Positions 11,561-25,270 are shown, counted from the first letter of the stretch. The stretch is DNA of 64,000 nt from Hydractinia symbiolongicarpus (GCF_029227915.1 NC_079880.1:10753501-10817500); one strand, 5' to 3'. Program-made: numbers and translations. Notes: generated by a model not told the origin, from the sequence alone.

Positions 11561-14500
11561 ATGATTCCACCAACATCGTCTTTAGTTAAATATGATAATC
11601 CTGTTTTAGTGAGTCGTAACACAGAAAAGAAATCTCCTAGGGTATGTAAAAAAGTATCTATCTAGCGAGGCGATGAATGAAAACGAATGAATGGCTGGAT
11701 AAACGAGGATCTATTTATGTTGTTATTTTTTCCGTAGCTAGCTAATCATTAGATTATCTATTACATTACCAATCTTAGAATAACTATTCCATTAACAATC
11801 TTGCATACCTTTGTATAGCTTTTTTTGTATAGCTTTTTTCACAAATATTAGACACAAGGAAGTCACAAACCAGCAGGAGCAGCAGTGGCTATAGATGATT
11901 TTCATTGTTCACGTTTTTACGGGATTCTTGGACATGCGCGAAAAAAAAAAAAGAAAAATCAACAGGCAAGAAATGTAGTCCATAGGTGAAGAAAGTCAAA
12001 AACTTTTGTACTGTGGCTACAAGCATTTCACTGATAAATGATCTAAATCTAAACTACATTCAAGCTATATTCTAATTTCAAGATCAAAAGATGCCTCTAA
12101 CTGAAAATAAAGTTTGGGATGGACTGGTCCACGACTTACCGCCTGCATTATTTTGCCTGTCGATTTGCAGAAGAGGTCTAGGGATTATAAACAACACATA
12201 TCACCATGAAAGTCATCTATAGCTAGATAGAAAAAAAGTTAAATAAAATATGCAATGCCAGATATTCACGAAATATGGAATAAATAGTGAACAAAAATTT
12301 CTAAGCATTAAAGAAAACAAGAATGCCTGGAAAGACCTTTTACACATCACTATTGCTACTATCTCCAAAATTAATAAAAATAAAAGCCTGTTTGCAAAGC
12401 ATGCCTGTTGACACTAAACTAGATCTTAACCCTATCCGGTGGGCGGATTCCGCCCCCCCCCTCCCTGACGGGTTTTTTTTTAATAACTCTTTAATGCTAT
12501 GTTGCATGGCTACAATACTTACTGAGTTTCAATATTTATCTATTAGACACCTGCATGCAAAATGTTTAATTCCCATACCTTTCGAAGGCTTTGATATTGG
12601 CTATTACTTGAAACTACCCCCAAAAATCTCTACGAACCTCTTATAATAGGAAAAATATAATACCTCTTGTTAGGATTATGTTTAGAACTTGAAACTTACA
12701 ACACAACTTTGTTTCATCAAGAAGAATCATTTAGCATTTTTTGGTCATTGTGGTTAATCCGATTTCCCGATTTTTTCGGGTTTTTATCCGAAAATCGAAA
12801 AAAAAACCAAGGATTTTCAGGCAATATTTGGCAATTTTTCTTTTGATCTATGTAAGAACCGGAAAATATGTTAAATAACATTTATTTAGCTTTCAGAAAC
12901 TTCAAACAGAATGTAAAACTTCGCTCTAAAACTAAAGTAATTGAATTTTAAGCAGATAGTGGCATTTTGAACAAATTTTAAGCTTTTGATGACGTCACAG
13001 AAAATGTGCTAATGCAAGCAAAAATTTATTGGGGTGATAATATGTTCGAAAAACCCTGGACCAAATAGGGTTAACCCTTCTATATATATTTACTATTATA
13101 TATTAACTAAGCTTTCAAGGATGTCAAAATATAGTTTTTCTCATACGAAAGCTTAGACGCAAACGAATGTGCAGAGCAAATCCCTAAAATTCAAGTCCAC
13201 CAATTAACACAATTTTTTAGAGTAAAATCCAAATAAAGATCAACCAATAAAGCACAAATCCAGTGTGATCACAAAGTTTCAGAATTAATTATATTTGTTC
13301 AGGAAAGTGAGGTCATCCGCCTTTAAAACAAAGGATTTCCCAGTAATAAATCATGTGAGTAAAGAGCAACAGAAGTAATCAATCGAAAAGCATATTCAGT
13401 ATTCTGACCACATGAAATTCGTTTGCAACCCAGCATAATTTTTTCCTACCTTAACTATTCTGATTTCCCTGTTGTAAGAAAATTATGCTGCTTTTCTATA
13501 ACTCTATGTGAAACCAGCTTTTACTTATTTTATCAGCGAACATATCAAAATAACAAGATTTTTTTGGAAACAAAATTCTTTAAAGCTATAGTTTAAATAA
13601 CCCTTAAATGTGTGCAATTTTTACCTCTGTTGCGTCAAAATTTTAAAAAATTCCCTTGTTCCCAAACTAAAGATATATAATTGTGGAAATACCCTAACAT
13701 TGTGTTTTGACATGTTTTTTAAGATGTTGAATCAATGCATTAATCCATCATCTTGAGACTATTTCAAAGTCTCAAACTAAGTAATGTCAAAAGATTTTAT
13801 TTATCTTCATTGAACTATTTTAAACTATTTCAATACCTGAAATATTTTTTTTTTTAAAAAATAGAGCATTTTAAACTGCCTTGATGACATCTCAATGGCC
13901 TCGTAGTTTTATGGCTTTGTAAAATGCCAACCAATAAAAAAAGTCAAAATCCTATGCAGTACCGCCTGAATGTACGTGGAATAGGGTGAGTCTTAGGCTT
14001 TATGGCATTGTTTTTTGTTGTCATTTTAGAATGCAATACGGTGATTTTTGAGCTTTGTAGGGTTGTCTAAAAGTATCGACAATAAGTGCTGCAAACATTG
14101 CCGTTAATTTTAATTGTTTAAAAAGTAGTCATTGGCAAAACCTTACCTCAAAAGTTTACAATAGTATCTGTGTAAGAGAGGATCACATTACCATTAGGTT
14201 TGTTTTTGTTATTCAATGAATAAATACAAAGATACTGACAAATTGAAATGTCAAAGATCTTTAAAAGAATCTAAATTAAAAAAAATAAAATAATGTAAAT
14301 AAAGCGAAAACTGTTTGATATTCTTGTTACAGTCTAGACCATTGAAAGTATCACAACAACAACCTGATGGCGACACCAGTCCTGTTCCTCCACCACCTAA
14401 AGGAGGAAAGCTACCACCAGTATCAACTGATGTTAATAAAAACCAAACTGAAGAAATTTTAAATGCTATTTTACCGCCAAGGTTAGGTGTTTACTACATG

Positions 14501-17286
14501 TTTAAATTAAAATAATGTTATTTTTATTTTGTTTATTTTTTTCTTGATAATTAGCTCTTCTAGTTCATGTTACTCCCAGGGTTGCCACAAGTTATAAAAA
14601 ATTTAGGCGTCCTGGAAATAATGTGAGGCTATATAAATTTAAAAATAATCAGAAGCACATGACAATTCTTTCAATTTTATTCTGCACAGGGAGTGGACGG
14701 AAAATGGACAGTTATGGATTCAACAAGTATCTAGCACTCCTGCAACAAGAATGGACGTTGTCAATTTACAGGTAATTGTGTGGGATGCTTAATTGCATAC
14801 TGTTGTTGTTATTTTCATTTTTTTCCTGTATAAAGAGGTTTATCACATTCAAAACTTTTTAGACATTGAAATCCAAATTTTTAAAAAAGCGTATCATACT
14901 GAAATTGATAAGCATGTCAAGACAACCTTTGTTGATTCATAGGGAAAAATGAGATTGAATTCAATTTTGTTTTCGGATTAAAAAAAGCAAAGAAAATTAT
15001 CTTTTAAACAAACCAAACATTTAAACCAATCCAAACATGTTATGCAGTTATATGCGGTTATATTTCAAGGATGTGCTTGCTATTAATTTACTATTGTTCT
15101 TATTTTTCTGACAACGTTTAGAGGAGCGACTCTTTTGAGAAAGCTAGACTCTTATTTTCAGTTGAATGCTTACTCAGTTGTTCTATTTCTGTTTGAATAC
15201 ATATCTTAGTCAATGATAATCTAAATTTTGTGTATTCTACGAATTAATAAGAAAAATATTAACTCATACTAAACCATCAAGATTGCAACATTCTGCTAAA
15301 AATAAAGTACTATATTTGTCAATTATTATTGCTTTTTTTTTGCTTTTTGTTGAAATACCAATTAATATTTAGGAACAACTTGATATGAAGTTGCAGCAAC
15401 GACAGGCAAGAGAGACTGGTATTTGTCCAGTTAGAAGGGAATTGTATTCACAATGTTTTGGTGAGTTGGTTAACATGATTAGTCTTTCTGTAGTTTATCA
15501 TGTCTTATCACAGGGAGCTTATCTTAAATTGTCTTATGTATGTTTACGCCTGTCTATTAATTTTAAAGTCATAGTATGAAGTGTTTAGGCTGTTGCAAAC
15601 ACCTTTTTATGATCAGAGTAAGACCTCAGACGCGTTTTTATAACACTTCCCGCAGTCTGTCAATGGGACCCATAGTGCACAACACTTGATTTATAAAGCG
15701 CAGGAAAAGAGCGTTCTTGCAATTTCGCAGTACATGAAATGCAGGAAACAACATTGTTCTGCGTCTTGCAACTTTGTTAAGATAGTAAACCTAAACACAT
15801 CAACACCTGAGGCTGCAATGACAATGTCATTATTTTCTACACGAACCTTATGGGGTCGTGCCGTAAGTCAGCTGAGATAAACTAAATATATAAGGGCTGC
15901 AAAAAGCGAGACAAAACATGTTTAACTACATCGTGATGCTCTTGAGTTCATAATTTATGCTGAATGTGAGTACAACGACGTTGATTTTAGATGAGTTGAT
16001 TCGTCAAGTCACAATAAACTGTGCTGAAAGAGGTTTACTCTTATTGCGTGTTCGTGATGAGATCAGAATGACAATAGCTGCGTACCAAACTTTATACGAA
16101 AGCAGGTAGGTTTGATACTATGCAATTCATTAATAAATGCAATAGATTGTTCTTTACTCATGGCATTATCTAAATCTCCTCCAATTTTATAATTTTTTTA
16201 ACAAACATGAAAGTTTCCTTAAATCTCATCCATTTTTTTAACAAAAATACTAGCATCTTCCTTAAACAAAAAAGGTTGAAAACCCTCTCATTACAATTGC
16301 AGTTTGAAGGTCATGTTTGCACTTGGCCAATCTGTTTTCCATTGTAGTGTTGCTTTTGGCATGAGGAAAGCACTACAAGCTGAACAAGGAAAAACTGACA
16401 TGGAAGGAAAGGTAGAGAGTTACTTTAACTTGAACGTCCTTTTTCAGTATAATTTTTTTCTGTTTAGAACTCTCAAAGTGAATTTTAAGAAGGGGATACA
16501 TTGTTATTGATTTGATAAATCGCGTTGCCATCAATTAAAACCAATATTGCAGATTTATTGATATAATTACTAGTCGAGTAATTTGCAAGGCCAACACCTC
16601 AGCAACTTTAACTCGTTTAAATGTTTAGATTATTGACATGGGTGAGGAAAAACAAGAGCTGGAAAAACAAGTCAATGAATTAAAAGCGAAGTGTGATGCC
16701 ATAGAAAAACGCGAAGTTGAACGGCGCGCTATTGAAGAGAAAAAACATGCAGAAGAAATTCAATTTTTGAAGAGGACCAACCAACAACTTAAAGTTAGTG
16801 GTTGTAATTATATGTTTGTTTGTATTTTTATTTGTTTCATTATTTGTTTGTGTGTATGTTTACTTGTCGCGTTTCCACCTTATACAATTTTAGATTTGTT
16901 TTGATTTAGTTTCTTTTGTAAATGTAATTTAATTTTGTTGAGTGCTTGGACTGTTGAAAAGACTGTAGTTTTACAAAATTATACATTGACTGTACAAAAT
17001 TATGTCAGAAACCTTAGAAATTAGTTCTCAGGGGAATGATGGTTGAAAACCTTTTACTTCATGAGAATAGGTGGTTGTCTAGTTGGGCGATTGCTGTGCT
17101 TGCACGACTTCCGTAACTCCAATGGGAGCTTTAAGTGCACTAGGACTCTCATTGCAATACCAATATTTATCCTATCCTGGGTAAACAAATATTTAACACG
17201 TTTACCATACTGTGAAATGAAATTGCAAATAAAAACTTTCTCTTTAGACCCAACTCGAGGGTATCATTGCTCCGACGAAGAAATAA
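11561..17286 (+). CDS. DNALI1: Axonemal dynein light intermediate chain (p28 type)
   Basis: Light chain of inner-arm axonemal dyneins, needed for ciliary and flagellar beating. Exons: 11561-11641, 14333-14481, 14690-14771, 15373-15460, 15991-16105, 16348-16411, 16629-16793, 17248-17286. The sum is 783 nt, 260 residues, in phase throughout. Family landmarks appear in order: start MIPPTSSLVKYDNPVLVSRN, then EEILNAILPPREW, LKLQQRQARETGICPVRREL, INCAERGLLLLRVRDEIRMT, YESSVAFGMRKALQAEQGK, then a C-terminal coiled coil rich in Glu and Lys ending EGIIAPTKK. Length matches the family. Intron 1 (2.7 kb) carries a MITE. Conservation across the whole length makes this call very secure. Confidence 0.97.
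12430..13070. mobile_element. piggyBac-type MITE with TTAA target duplication
   Basis: TTAA (12426-12429) and TTAA (13071-13074) flank an element starting CCCTATCCGG and ending CCAAATAGGG. TTAA duplication plus CCCT termini is the established signature of piggyBac-class insertions. No transposase ORF. Situated in DNALI1 intron 1. A GC-rich segment lies next to the left end, and a hairpin (CCCGATTTTTTCGGG) occurs near 12766. Confidence 0.8.
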
Positions 17287-18913
17287 TTTCGATGTGTATG
17301 GTACGGTTAACCATAGTTTCAATATGTTAATAAGTTTTTTATATAAAGTTTTTGTGTGTTTTTACGTTCAATTCTGCATTTTTGTATTGTTTGCATTTAA
17401 TTTATTCGCATAGTTCGACACCGGTGGTGATTTTCCACAGGATAAATCTGTGCACGGAGACACTAGATAGTATTTTTCAGATGATACACTCTGTTTTTAT
17501 AAGTATATTCATGCTGAAAACCCCTTAAATTTTAAACATAAGACAAGCCTAAGCGTTTATCTTTAGGCATAATCTGTCAACAAAAAAAATAAACAAAATA
17601 TAGCGTTTCTTTTAACTCTTAGTAGAACTGGTCTAACAGTTACAAAGTGACCCCCATCGTCCTCTAAAAAGGAAGCATTATCTAAGAACAGTTTGAGGCT
17701 AAAAACAGTTTTTTCTAACTATACTTGAGGCTGAGCCAAAAATACCCCATGCTTACGAAAAAAGAGTGTATACAAACTCAAATACAACAACCAACTATAC
17801 ATGTAATCGCACGCAAAATTAGTTGTATGCGAGAGATCTGTGTCAGTATGTACTGAATAACCAGATAAAGAATCAAGTCGATTTTGTAACGAGTAGCAAA
17901 AAAACGTAACAATTTTCAGGCGATGTCTTGTAAGCAACACAGACTTATCTCGCAGTATTTAAAACAACAAGTTTTGGTCAAATTTTCTCGAGTGAAATGA
18001 CTTATTTTACACACGGTGTCTGTGTTTTGGTATTATTGTAGTATTTCGTCTATTTCAATAGGCACTTTGTGTATATAAGTTGGAAACAGTTTTTAACTTA
18101 CGCTTCTCCCAAGTAGATTTTTACACTAGCATTGAAAAGGGAGGAGCTTGCATTTTCAAGCATGTACACCGAATTCTCTGATGAAGTAGAACTTTGTGTT
18201 GTTTAGATAATCTTACTTTTTCTGCCAGCATGATCCGTTAGATAAACCTAGTTATGTAGTTAACCAGTAACTGACCAGAACATTTTGATCAGAAGACCAT
18301 GCTACACCATGGGAGGCAGAAAGGTTCAAAAAATTGGTGCAAGTTAAATGTGTAGATCGAACTTTTTCACAGGACGCGTTTTGCAGATTTTAACAAAAAT
18401 TTATTTTTAAGAAGATTTCTTACTGTGAGGTAGGTCAAACAATATTTCCAAAAATTTTGTCATAAAGAAGCTCCCCCCCCCCTCCCTGGTTGAAATTGTG
18501 TGCATATATATCAAATTTGTTTATATATATATATAGTTAAACGTATTGCTTATGTTGAAATATAATATATTCTTTCCCATCCCAGATTCTTTTTTCCTGA
18601 ACCACCTCACGGCGTTCCTATATCGTGTATTTTCCAAAAACTGTTCATGTCCTGTGAGTAACTTTTCATACTCTATATATGATGCTTCGAGTAATCAGAA
18701 AGCCTTGCACTTATTAAGACATGCCTTAAATACTTAACTACTTTTTTATTGTAGCATGCGTCAATGTGAAGTGCACATAGGCGCATGCTATTGGAATGAA
18801 GCCGTGCAGAATCATCATAAAACTCCATTAGGAAATTCTGCTCAGCCTTTGTCAGGTGCAGATCGCACAGGGTGGTCAAACCTAAAATCTAGTAAAAAAA
18901 ATATAATTAGGAG
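17287..18913. other. Intergenic region downstream of DNALI1
   Basis: DNALI1 3' UTR and spacer. No gene recognised; a C-run near 18474 and (TA)n near 18523 are simple sequence. Confidence 0.5.
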
Positions 18914-19016
18914 AACCTCATTCCCAGGGCATTTTGCTGATGAACTTGATAGCGGCGATTGTTGGTCACTCCCCTAATAACAGCTCAGGGTCCACAAGAC
19001 CCAGAGGGCGAGGTTG
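18914..19016. mobile_element. Short MITE or fragment with AACCTCGTTCCCAGG-type ends
   Basis: The left end AACCTCATTCCCAGGGC and the right end GGGCGAGGTT form imperfect terminal inverted repeats about 100 bp apart. The same terminus recurs at 30431, 32538, 32750, 33101 and 33346, so this is a dispersed family. Confidence 0.55.
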
Positions 19017-19966
19017 AGATTAGGACTCAAAATATCGGCGCCCCCTATTAATGAGACCTTAACTACCGGTGTGCACAAAAACCTAGACCATTTAGTTATT
19101 GGGCTCAACGTTGTTCCCCTACAAAAAAAATATATCGAAAGGACTTTACTTGATAAGGACTTGTCAAGAATATCGCAGTATACAACGGTAGGCAAAAAAC
19201 GCTGCAGGCCCTTGGATCAAGGTTGCCGTAGGCCAAAACTGAGGGAGAAAATTGGTCAATTAGTTGCTATGGTTACCTGTTAAAGCTAGGCGAAGTATGG
19301 GCAAAATATGAAGTTTTGATCCTCAACGCTAACCCGAATAAGTGAATATGGCGTGTGAGACCTTATTATAACATTTTCGGCTGTTTATTTCACGCGTGGA
19401 TTGAGAATTTCTAGGACGAGAATAAGGCTTAAATGAAGTAAAACTAGCAATTTATTGGCAAAATAACTCGGTTTCGCTTCAAGTACAATTTAGAGTTAAA
19501 GTTCAACATTATATTGTACTAATGCGCCACGTTAAAAAAACTACAAAGTGCAGGTGCTTTGATCTTTAAATTTCCTATTACGCGTAGCAAAAATCGATTT
19601 TTTTTTAATTTTTGACTTGTGCACCTCAACTTACCGAGTTCACATTTTGGAGTACACCGTCTGCAATGTAGGTACTTGTGGCTTAATTTAATTCAGTACT
19701 TCTGAGCATAGAATCTTGTGGTAAGACTGTCATGATTGGGTAGAAACGTGTTAAGTCCGCAATTTATCATAAAGCACTACTTTTTCACCGTGTTTTAAAA
19801 GTCACGTTTGGTGTCTAAAAACGGATAAAAGACAATTCCTGAAGCTTTCCGGAAAGCACATTAAAATCAGGAAAATGGGGACTGTTCCATAAATTAGTAT
19901 CTATAAACTATTAATAGCGAATACAACAAAATGTGGCGATATTGCATTTTATTCTAAAGGGGGATT
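19017..19966. other. Intergenic, no gene seen
   Basis: Only short ORFs without domains. Confidence 0.5.
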
Positions 19967-20251
19967 TTCATGAAGCGAATTGAACGGCGAATTCGACGGC
20001 GAATTCGATGGCAAATTCGCTTTGTTAATTTTCACGACAAAATAAATTAGGCGCCAAATCATTGTTTACATTAGTTAACCGCGTTCTGATTGGTCAAAAA
20101 CTAACAGCGAAACCTTTAGCCGCGAAAAAGTAGGAACTGTTTCTACTTTTCAGCGAAGCGAATATTTCGATGCAAAATCAAAATAAACAAAACTGCGCAT
20201 GCTCAGATACAATTCGCCGTCGAATTCGCCGTTCAATTCTCGCTTCATGAA
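19967..20251. mobile_element. MITE with about 40-bp terminal inverted repeats
   Basis: Left terminus TTCATGAAGCGAATTGAACG followed by GCGAATTCGACGGCGAATT. The right terminus (about 20211-20251) is nearly its exact inverse, with one gap and one change. About 285 bp in all, no ORF. It ends 277 bp before the ATG of the Emi-like gene, so it lies in or near that promoter. Confidence 0.85.
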
Positions 20252-20527
20252 AGAGCGCTGGCGGGAAATATATAGTGCATATCATTATCACTGGTTTTAA
20301 GACCTTTCTTATTTCTGGTTGGACACAGAAAAAAAATTAGCGGACGCGTCAGGAGTATGCTGATTCAGCAAAACAACCTCTGTGGTAGTATCCAAGTCCC
20401 TCCGTTGATTGGGTAAAGCATTTCTATATTAATTTTGATTGGTCGGAGAAGTAATAGCGGTTGTATTCGATCAAAAATCAAGGCTTTGCAGATATCTTCA
20501 CCGCCAAAAAGTAAACAAGGAGAAAAG

Positions 20528-22478
20528 ATGGAGTTGAAAATAAAGTCAGAAGTTGTACCTGACAACTCAGTGTTTTTAACACCTCCATTATCTAATGAAG
20601 GTTCAGCACCTTTAAAAGCTGTGAGCAGAATAGATAATTTATTTGGTTTTAAACCGTTATTCATACTAGAAGACGAAAATGACAAGTGTAAACCTGATGT
20701 ACTGGACATTTTAGAGGAACTTTATGCTAAATCATTGGTTCCCACTGTGTGTTCCAAAATATTTGATCAGCTATCTGATAGAGATTTAGTAAGGTAATGC
20801 TTTTTTTGACATGTATTCAATGTTAAGTAATTACCAGTCGAGAATGCCAAAACAAGTTGCATTAATACGTACAGAAGTATTTGGGAGGGTTCGATGCTTT
20901 AGAAAAATATATAGCTACAACTATATCTAAATATGTGACTGTGAAATTGAGCCAGGTTTAAAATAACACCTTTTTACTTTGCTACTAAAAAAATAAGTGG
21001 CTTCCTAGATCAATACAATGACTTAAAGTTTGTTCTTTAAAAAAAGAAATTATGTGTGAAGCCTTTAAGATGTTAAATAAAAAATTAAAAAAAAATTGTA
21101 GAGTTGCTCCTAAAGATCCTTTGGTTAGATTCAAAATTTACATATTTATTTTTCTTAACAACATTTGACAATAAGCTCGCACGTGTTGCATTTCAGACGA
21201 AGTTCGAGTGGTTTAGGAGGGGCCAAAGCTTTTTCGGGCGATTACAAACAAAACCCTTAAAAAAACCCTGAAAAAACGTCCACAGTCGTCCTCACATATA
21301 CAGCGCTTTCGGCGAGTCGGCACCCTCTTGACATCATAAATTCCTTAACCATAATATCTTTTTAATGGTTTGCTAAAAGCATATAATTTTCTACATTATT
21401 TTGATGATGTTGTCAAGATATATCACTCTATAATTTTTTGCATCCATAATCGGGGATTTTCCCACAGGCTATTCAGCTAGGAATAATTGTTATGACGTCA
21501 AACCGAATTGTTGAATTTAGCAGACATGGAGCATCACTGACCCCCATTACCCAGAACAACTTTAATAAATTTATGTTTTATCTAATTTAGGATTTCTCAT
21601 GTGAGTAGGACATGGTATAAAATTGTCAGATATGTTCACATTAAGTCAGGAAGGAGAATTTCAAGATTTCTTCGCAAGCGTAAAAGATCATTCAAACTAA
21701 ATAAGGTATATATTATATTTTGGTATTTTAACTTTAATAGTAACTCTTTAATAAGCCTTTATTTTGTGAGAGGTTGCATATTTTTAAGCCTAAACATTAA
21801 TAATGATATATATGCATTATTATTTTCAAAAATTTTATTTAATTTTAAATTATGATAGTTGAATAGAAAGATTTTTGTTAAATCATTACAATAATTCAGT
21901 TCCAACTAATTTTCTGAAAATTTAAATGTCCTGTCTTTAATAATTTAAAGAACGGACACTTAAATTAGAGGACACTTACCATATATATGGTAGTTAGTAG
22001 AGCAGACAAATACCAAACCACTGATCACAAGCTAAATAAGCTAATAACTATGTTTTATGCATTCTGATTTTTATAGGAAAACTGGACAGTACCACATGTG
22101 TTTATTTCATCCGAGATACCTAGAACTCCTTTATCAACTGATATTAGTAATATTCCAAGATTAGAGGCCTCTTCCAAAGATAACGATGAACCAGATGAAG
22201 TTTTTAAAACTCCTGTTGCAAGTTCTTCAAAGGAACTATATAAACATTGCCCCACATGTCAATCACCAGCAAGAACTGCATTTAGACAAACAGGTCACTG
22301 TACAAAATGTAATCAAGATTTTTGTATACATTGTTTTTATACAAAGGAGAAACATTCACCAACGTGTCAGATTGTTGGTGGTAGTGGTGTCACAGGTTCA
22401 CCCCGGAAATTGACTTCGAACAATCGTAGATATTCTCTTGGTTCAAAGGAAAATCGAACAAGACTAAAGCGATTATGA
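20528..22478 (+). CDS. Emi1/Emi2-like APC/C inhibitor (F-box and ZBR protein)
   Basis: FBXO5 (Emi1) and FBXO43 (Emi2) block the anaphase-promoting complex in interphase or meiosis. Exons 20528-20793, 21591-21705, 22077-22478 give 260 residues in phase. Residues 70-101 form an F-box (KIFDQLSDRDLVRISHVSRT, then W). Residues 185-224 form the zinc-binding region: CPTC, then GHCTKCNQDFCIHCF, then a final H and C. The protein ends in RLKRL, matching the RL tail that contacts the APC/C. KEN motifs occur at 127-129 and 251-253. The ATG at 20528 has a good context (AAAAGATGG). In-frame sequence is open back to a TAA at 20414 without another ATG. It is much shorter than vertebrate Emi proteins, so an upstream exon or alternative start is possible. 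I cannot separate FBXO5 from FBXO43. Confidence 0.88.
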
Positions 22479-23688
22479 AATCTTAGTTTTGTGCTTCACT
22501 TGCAGATGAATTCAGATATATAGAAGAAAGAAGACACCACGTTAATTGTACCTAGTGGTAACATGTTGGAAGTTGCTCATGATTGGGTGGCAATGATAAA
22601 TTTTATATCCTTTTTACATTTGATAACAATTTATAAATATTTTTATGAAGAACATTCTTGTAATTTTTCTCACAACTTTAATGCCTCACAAAATTTTTAT
22701 ACTAAATATGGTTACATCCTGAGGATACGGTTTCAATTAAATCAGTCAGATGTGAATCTTTTCAAACATGCTGTATTATTCTGTATGTTTGTGTGTTCTG
22801 TTTATGTGTTCCACTAATTTTCATGATGTATATATTAGCATTAGGATAACATTTAAATATTTACCTGTATCAATTTCTGTTTCAACCTGTATATAATTTT
22901 AGTACATAAAACCAAAAATTGTAAATATTTATTCTTGTAAATAAAATTGAGAATATTAACTTGTGTTTTTGTTTCTCTAATCTTTTCGTAGGAATGCAGG
23001 AAATCTGGAGATTTTGAAGTTAAGTATGATGTAGACACAGTTTCTGGAATTTCGTTGATTATTCTCTCCTATTTGGTCTATAAATATTCTGAAAGTACTG
23101 AATTTTTTACCTGGTATTTTAACCTGGTCTTGACAATGAAGAAAACCAAAAATTACTTTTATGGCGTGCAGTCGTGTGATTTTCAAATCTTTAATTAGTC
23201 TATCTGCAAAAAGACTTTTCAGTGTCAAGTACAATTAAGACCTGAAATCAGCACACCCAAATCTGTTTCAAGCGTGTGTGGAGGTGTGCGAGTCTGCTCC
23301 CACACGCGCCAGAAAAACAGACTGCTATTTTTCTATCGTGGTTTCTAAGTTTCGCTTTCATCACAAACGGAATCCATGAAAATCTGCTTAATCAACCTGC
23401 TTGCTCTTGGTGTATATTAGAAAATTAAACTCTTACTTTGTTGCCCGATTCGCCATAGTTTTGTTGCAAAATGCATGTACGAGGTATGATTAGCAATAGT
23501 TTCCCTCAAAGGTCAAAATATCTAGCGACCAAAAAAGTGTTTGAGGTAAGATAAATCAACTGGATGATTTTATTCAAAATAAAGAAATACGTTCTCATCT
23601 CAAAAATTCAATATCGCGGTTTAACACAGGATAATTGAAAAATTTAAGTTGGCGAAATGTGAAATATCTTTTATGAACCTTTTATACA
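22479..23688. other. 3' UTR of Emi-like gene and intergenic spacer
   Basis: A candidate polyadenylation signal (AATAAA) lies near 22940. No further gene recognised. Confidence 0.5.
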
Positions 23689-23800
23689 TACCGTAAATTC
23701 TCGATTAAGAGCCCACTCTTTTTTCGTAATTTTTTTCAAGCGCCCCTCTTAAATAATCTGTTATTTGTTTATATTGCGATAGGGGCGCTTATTTTTAGAA
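23689..23800. mobile_element. Possible transposon end (ACCGTAAATTCTCGATTAAG)
   Basis: Starts ACCGTAAATTCTCGATTAAG, with GCGCCCCT motifs facing each other at 23750 and 23784. This resembles the general form of DNA-transposon ends in many animals, but no second terminus is defined here. Confidence 0.3.
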
Positions 23801-25202
23801 ATTAGAAAAAATGATTTTTCGCTTAAAATCATCTACAGCATGAAATTTCATGTCAAAATGTTATTTATACCTGTTACATACATTATTATATCTTCTGTTC
23901 TTTAATATTTTACGACCATTATAGTTTCCTAAACAGTGCCGTAACCACAATTTTAATTATGGGGGGGCCTATATGTAGAAAAATTACATGTATGAATTTC
24001 GCTTCATATAGTGGCCCCCAAGGTGGGCGGCGGGTGGGAAATTTTGTCAAAAAATTAAGAAAACGCCACTGCTAGAGCCTTTCACTCTTTTTTAAAAAAA
24101 TGATACGTGTATGTTTGTTCAACAAAATTTTGGATCCAATTAGTTTTTAATTTTTTTGATTTTAATATAGATAAAATTCGAAATATTTAGTTAAATTTAT
24201 ATTATTTTATATACAAAGTTTTTGCAAAAATCTTATCCTCGTCACATTCTTATTAAAAAATGAAAACAGAAAATTAGGTAAAATATAAACTTGTCGCAAC
24301 TTTATTTTAGTCTGGTGTCATAAAAAACCTTGGTGATAGAAAATATAGTACTTATATTACGAAATATTTTTTTCAACCACTTTCTATTTTCACAACAGAC
24401 AGAATCGAAATAAAAAATTCAAAAGGTTCTACTACCCTTGTCTTTTGGTCAGGTTCCATTCCAATATAAAAATTCTAGGGAACCCTCTGTGGATGAGGTT
24501 GTAGTTTTGTCCTGCATCGAACGAAGGAGGCCAAAATACCAACAACAAATAAAGAAAGAAAGAAAATGAAGGAAGAAATTAAAAATACAATTAGTTTTCG
24601 TGAGGATTTATTTATCAGTCTCTCTCTCGATATACATCAAAGAATTTTGCCGTATGTAGAATGTCATAAGTTTTCTTTTGTTTTGCTGATGAAAAATTAT
24701 ATCCCTTGGAGCGAAATTTAAAAGTGTGATAAAAACTCAAGTCCACGAAAAAACTAACCAACAACCCATTGCTATGACAACGTGAAAGATATCTTCAAAA
24801 CTCTGACAACATAATTTCGTTCACGTTGAATTTATTCGAAAGAAACAGACACTTTAAAATACCTTGAACACTTTTAACCTAGTTACCTAGTAACAAAACT
24901 ATAAACACGTGTAAATGTCGAAATGCATCCGGGGGTAAAATAAATTAATTAATATGTTTAAAATGTAATAATTAAATAAATTAAAAGGTTTTGGATGGTA
25001 TATATAACCATCAAAAAAGTATGAACATTACGTAAAATGCATTAGAAATATTTTTTTTTCTTCTTCTGGAAAACACTAAACTTAAACACATCTTTATCTA
25101 TATATTGAAACTGTCTATATATTAACTTCTATATCACAACGAGAAAAAAATAAACCCCCTGAATTCGATTTTTGACCAAGTTCTTAACATTTGCGATCTT
25201 CA
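23801..25202. other. Intergenic, no gene seen
   Basis: AT-rich spacer upstream of the secreted-protein gene at 25271; nothing recognisable. Confidence 0.5.
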
Positions 25203-25211
25203 TATAAAAAA
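25203..25211 (+). promoter_or_regulatory. TATA box of the secreted discoidin-like gene
   Basis: TATAAAAAA lies 68 bp upstream of the ATG at 25271. Transcription would start near 25232 in TCACTTC, leaving a short leader. This is an inference from motif and spacing. Confidence 0.55.
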
Positions 25212-25270
25212 TCAGCTTCGTATACCACCCTCACTTCAACTTTCAACACAACACAAGAACATTCCGCAAG

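Noticed and set aside
18756-19283. Small plus-strand ORFs between DNALI1 and the Emi-like gene
   Set aside because: No domain, overlap a MITE-like repeat.
20435-20527. Upstream TTG as start of the Emi-like protein
   Set aside because: ATG at 20528 has a good context; animals rarely start at TTG.
20365-20709. 114-residue minus-strand ORF
   Set aside because: Antisense shadow of Emi-like exon 1.
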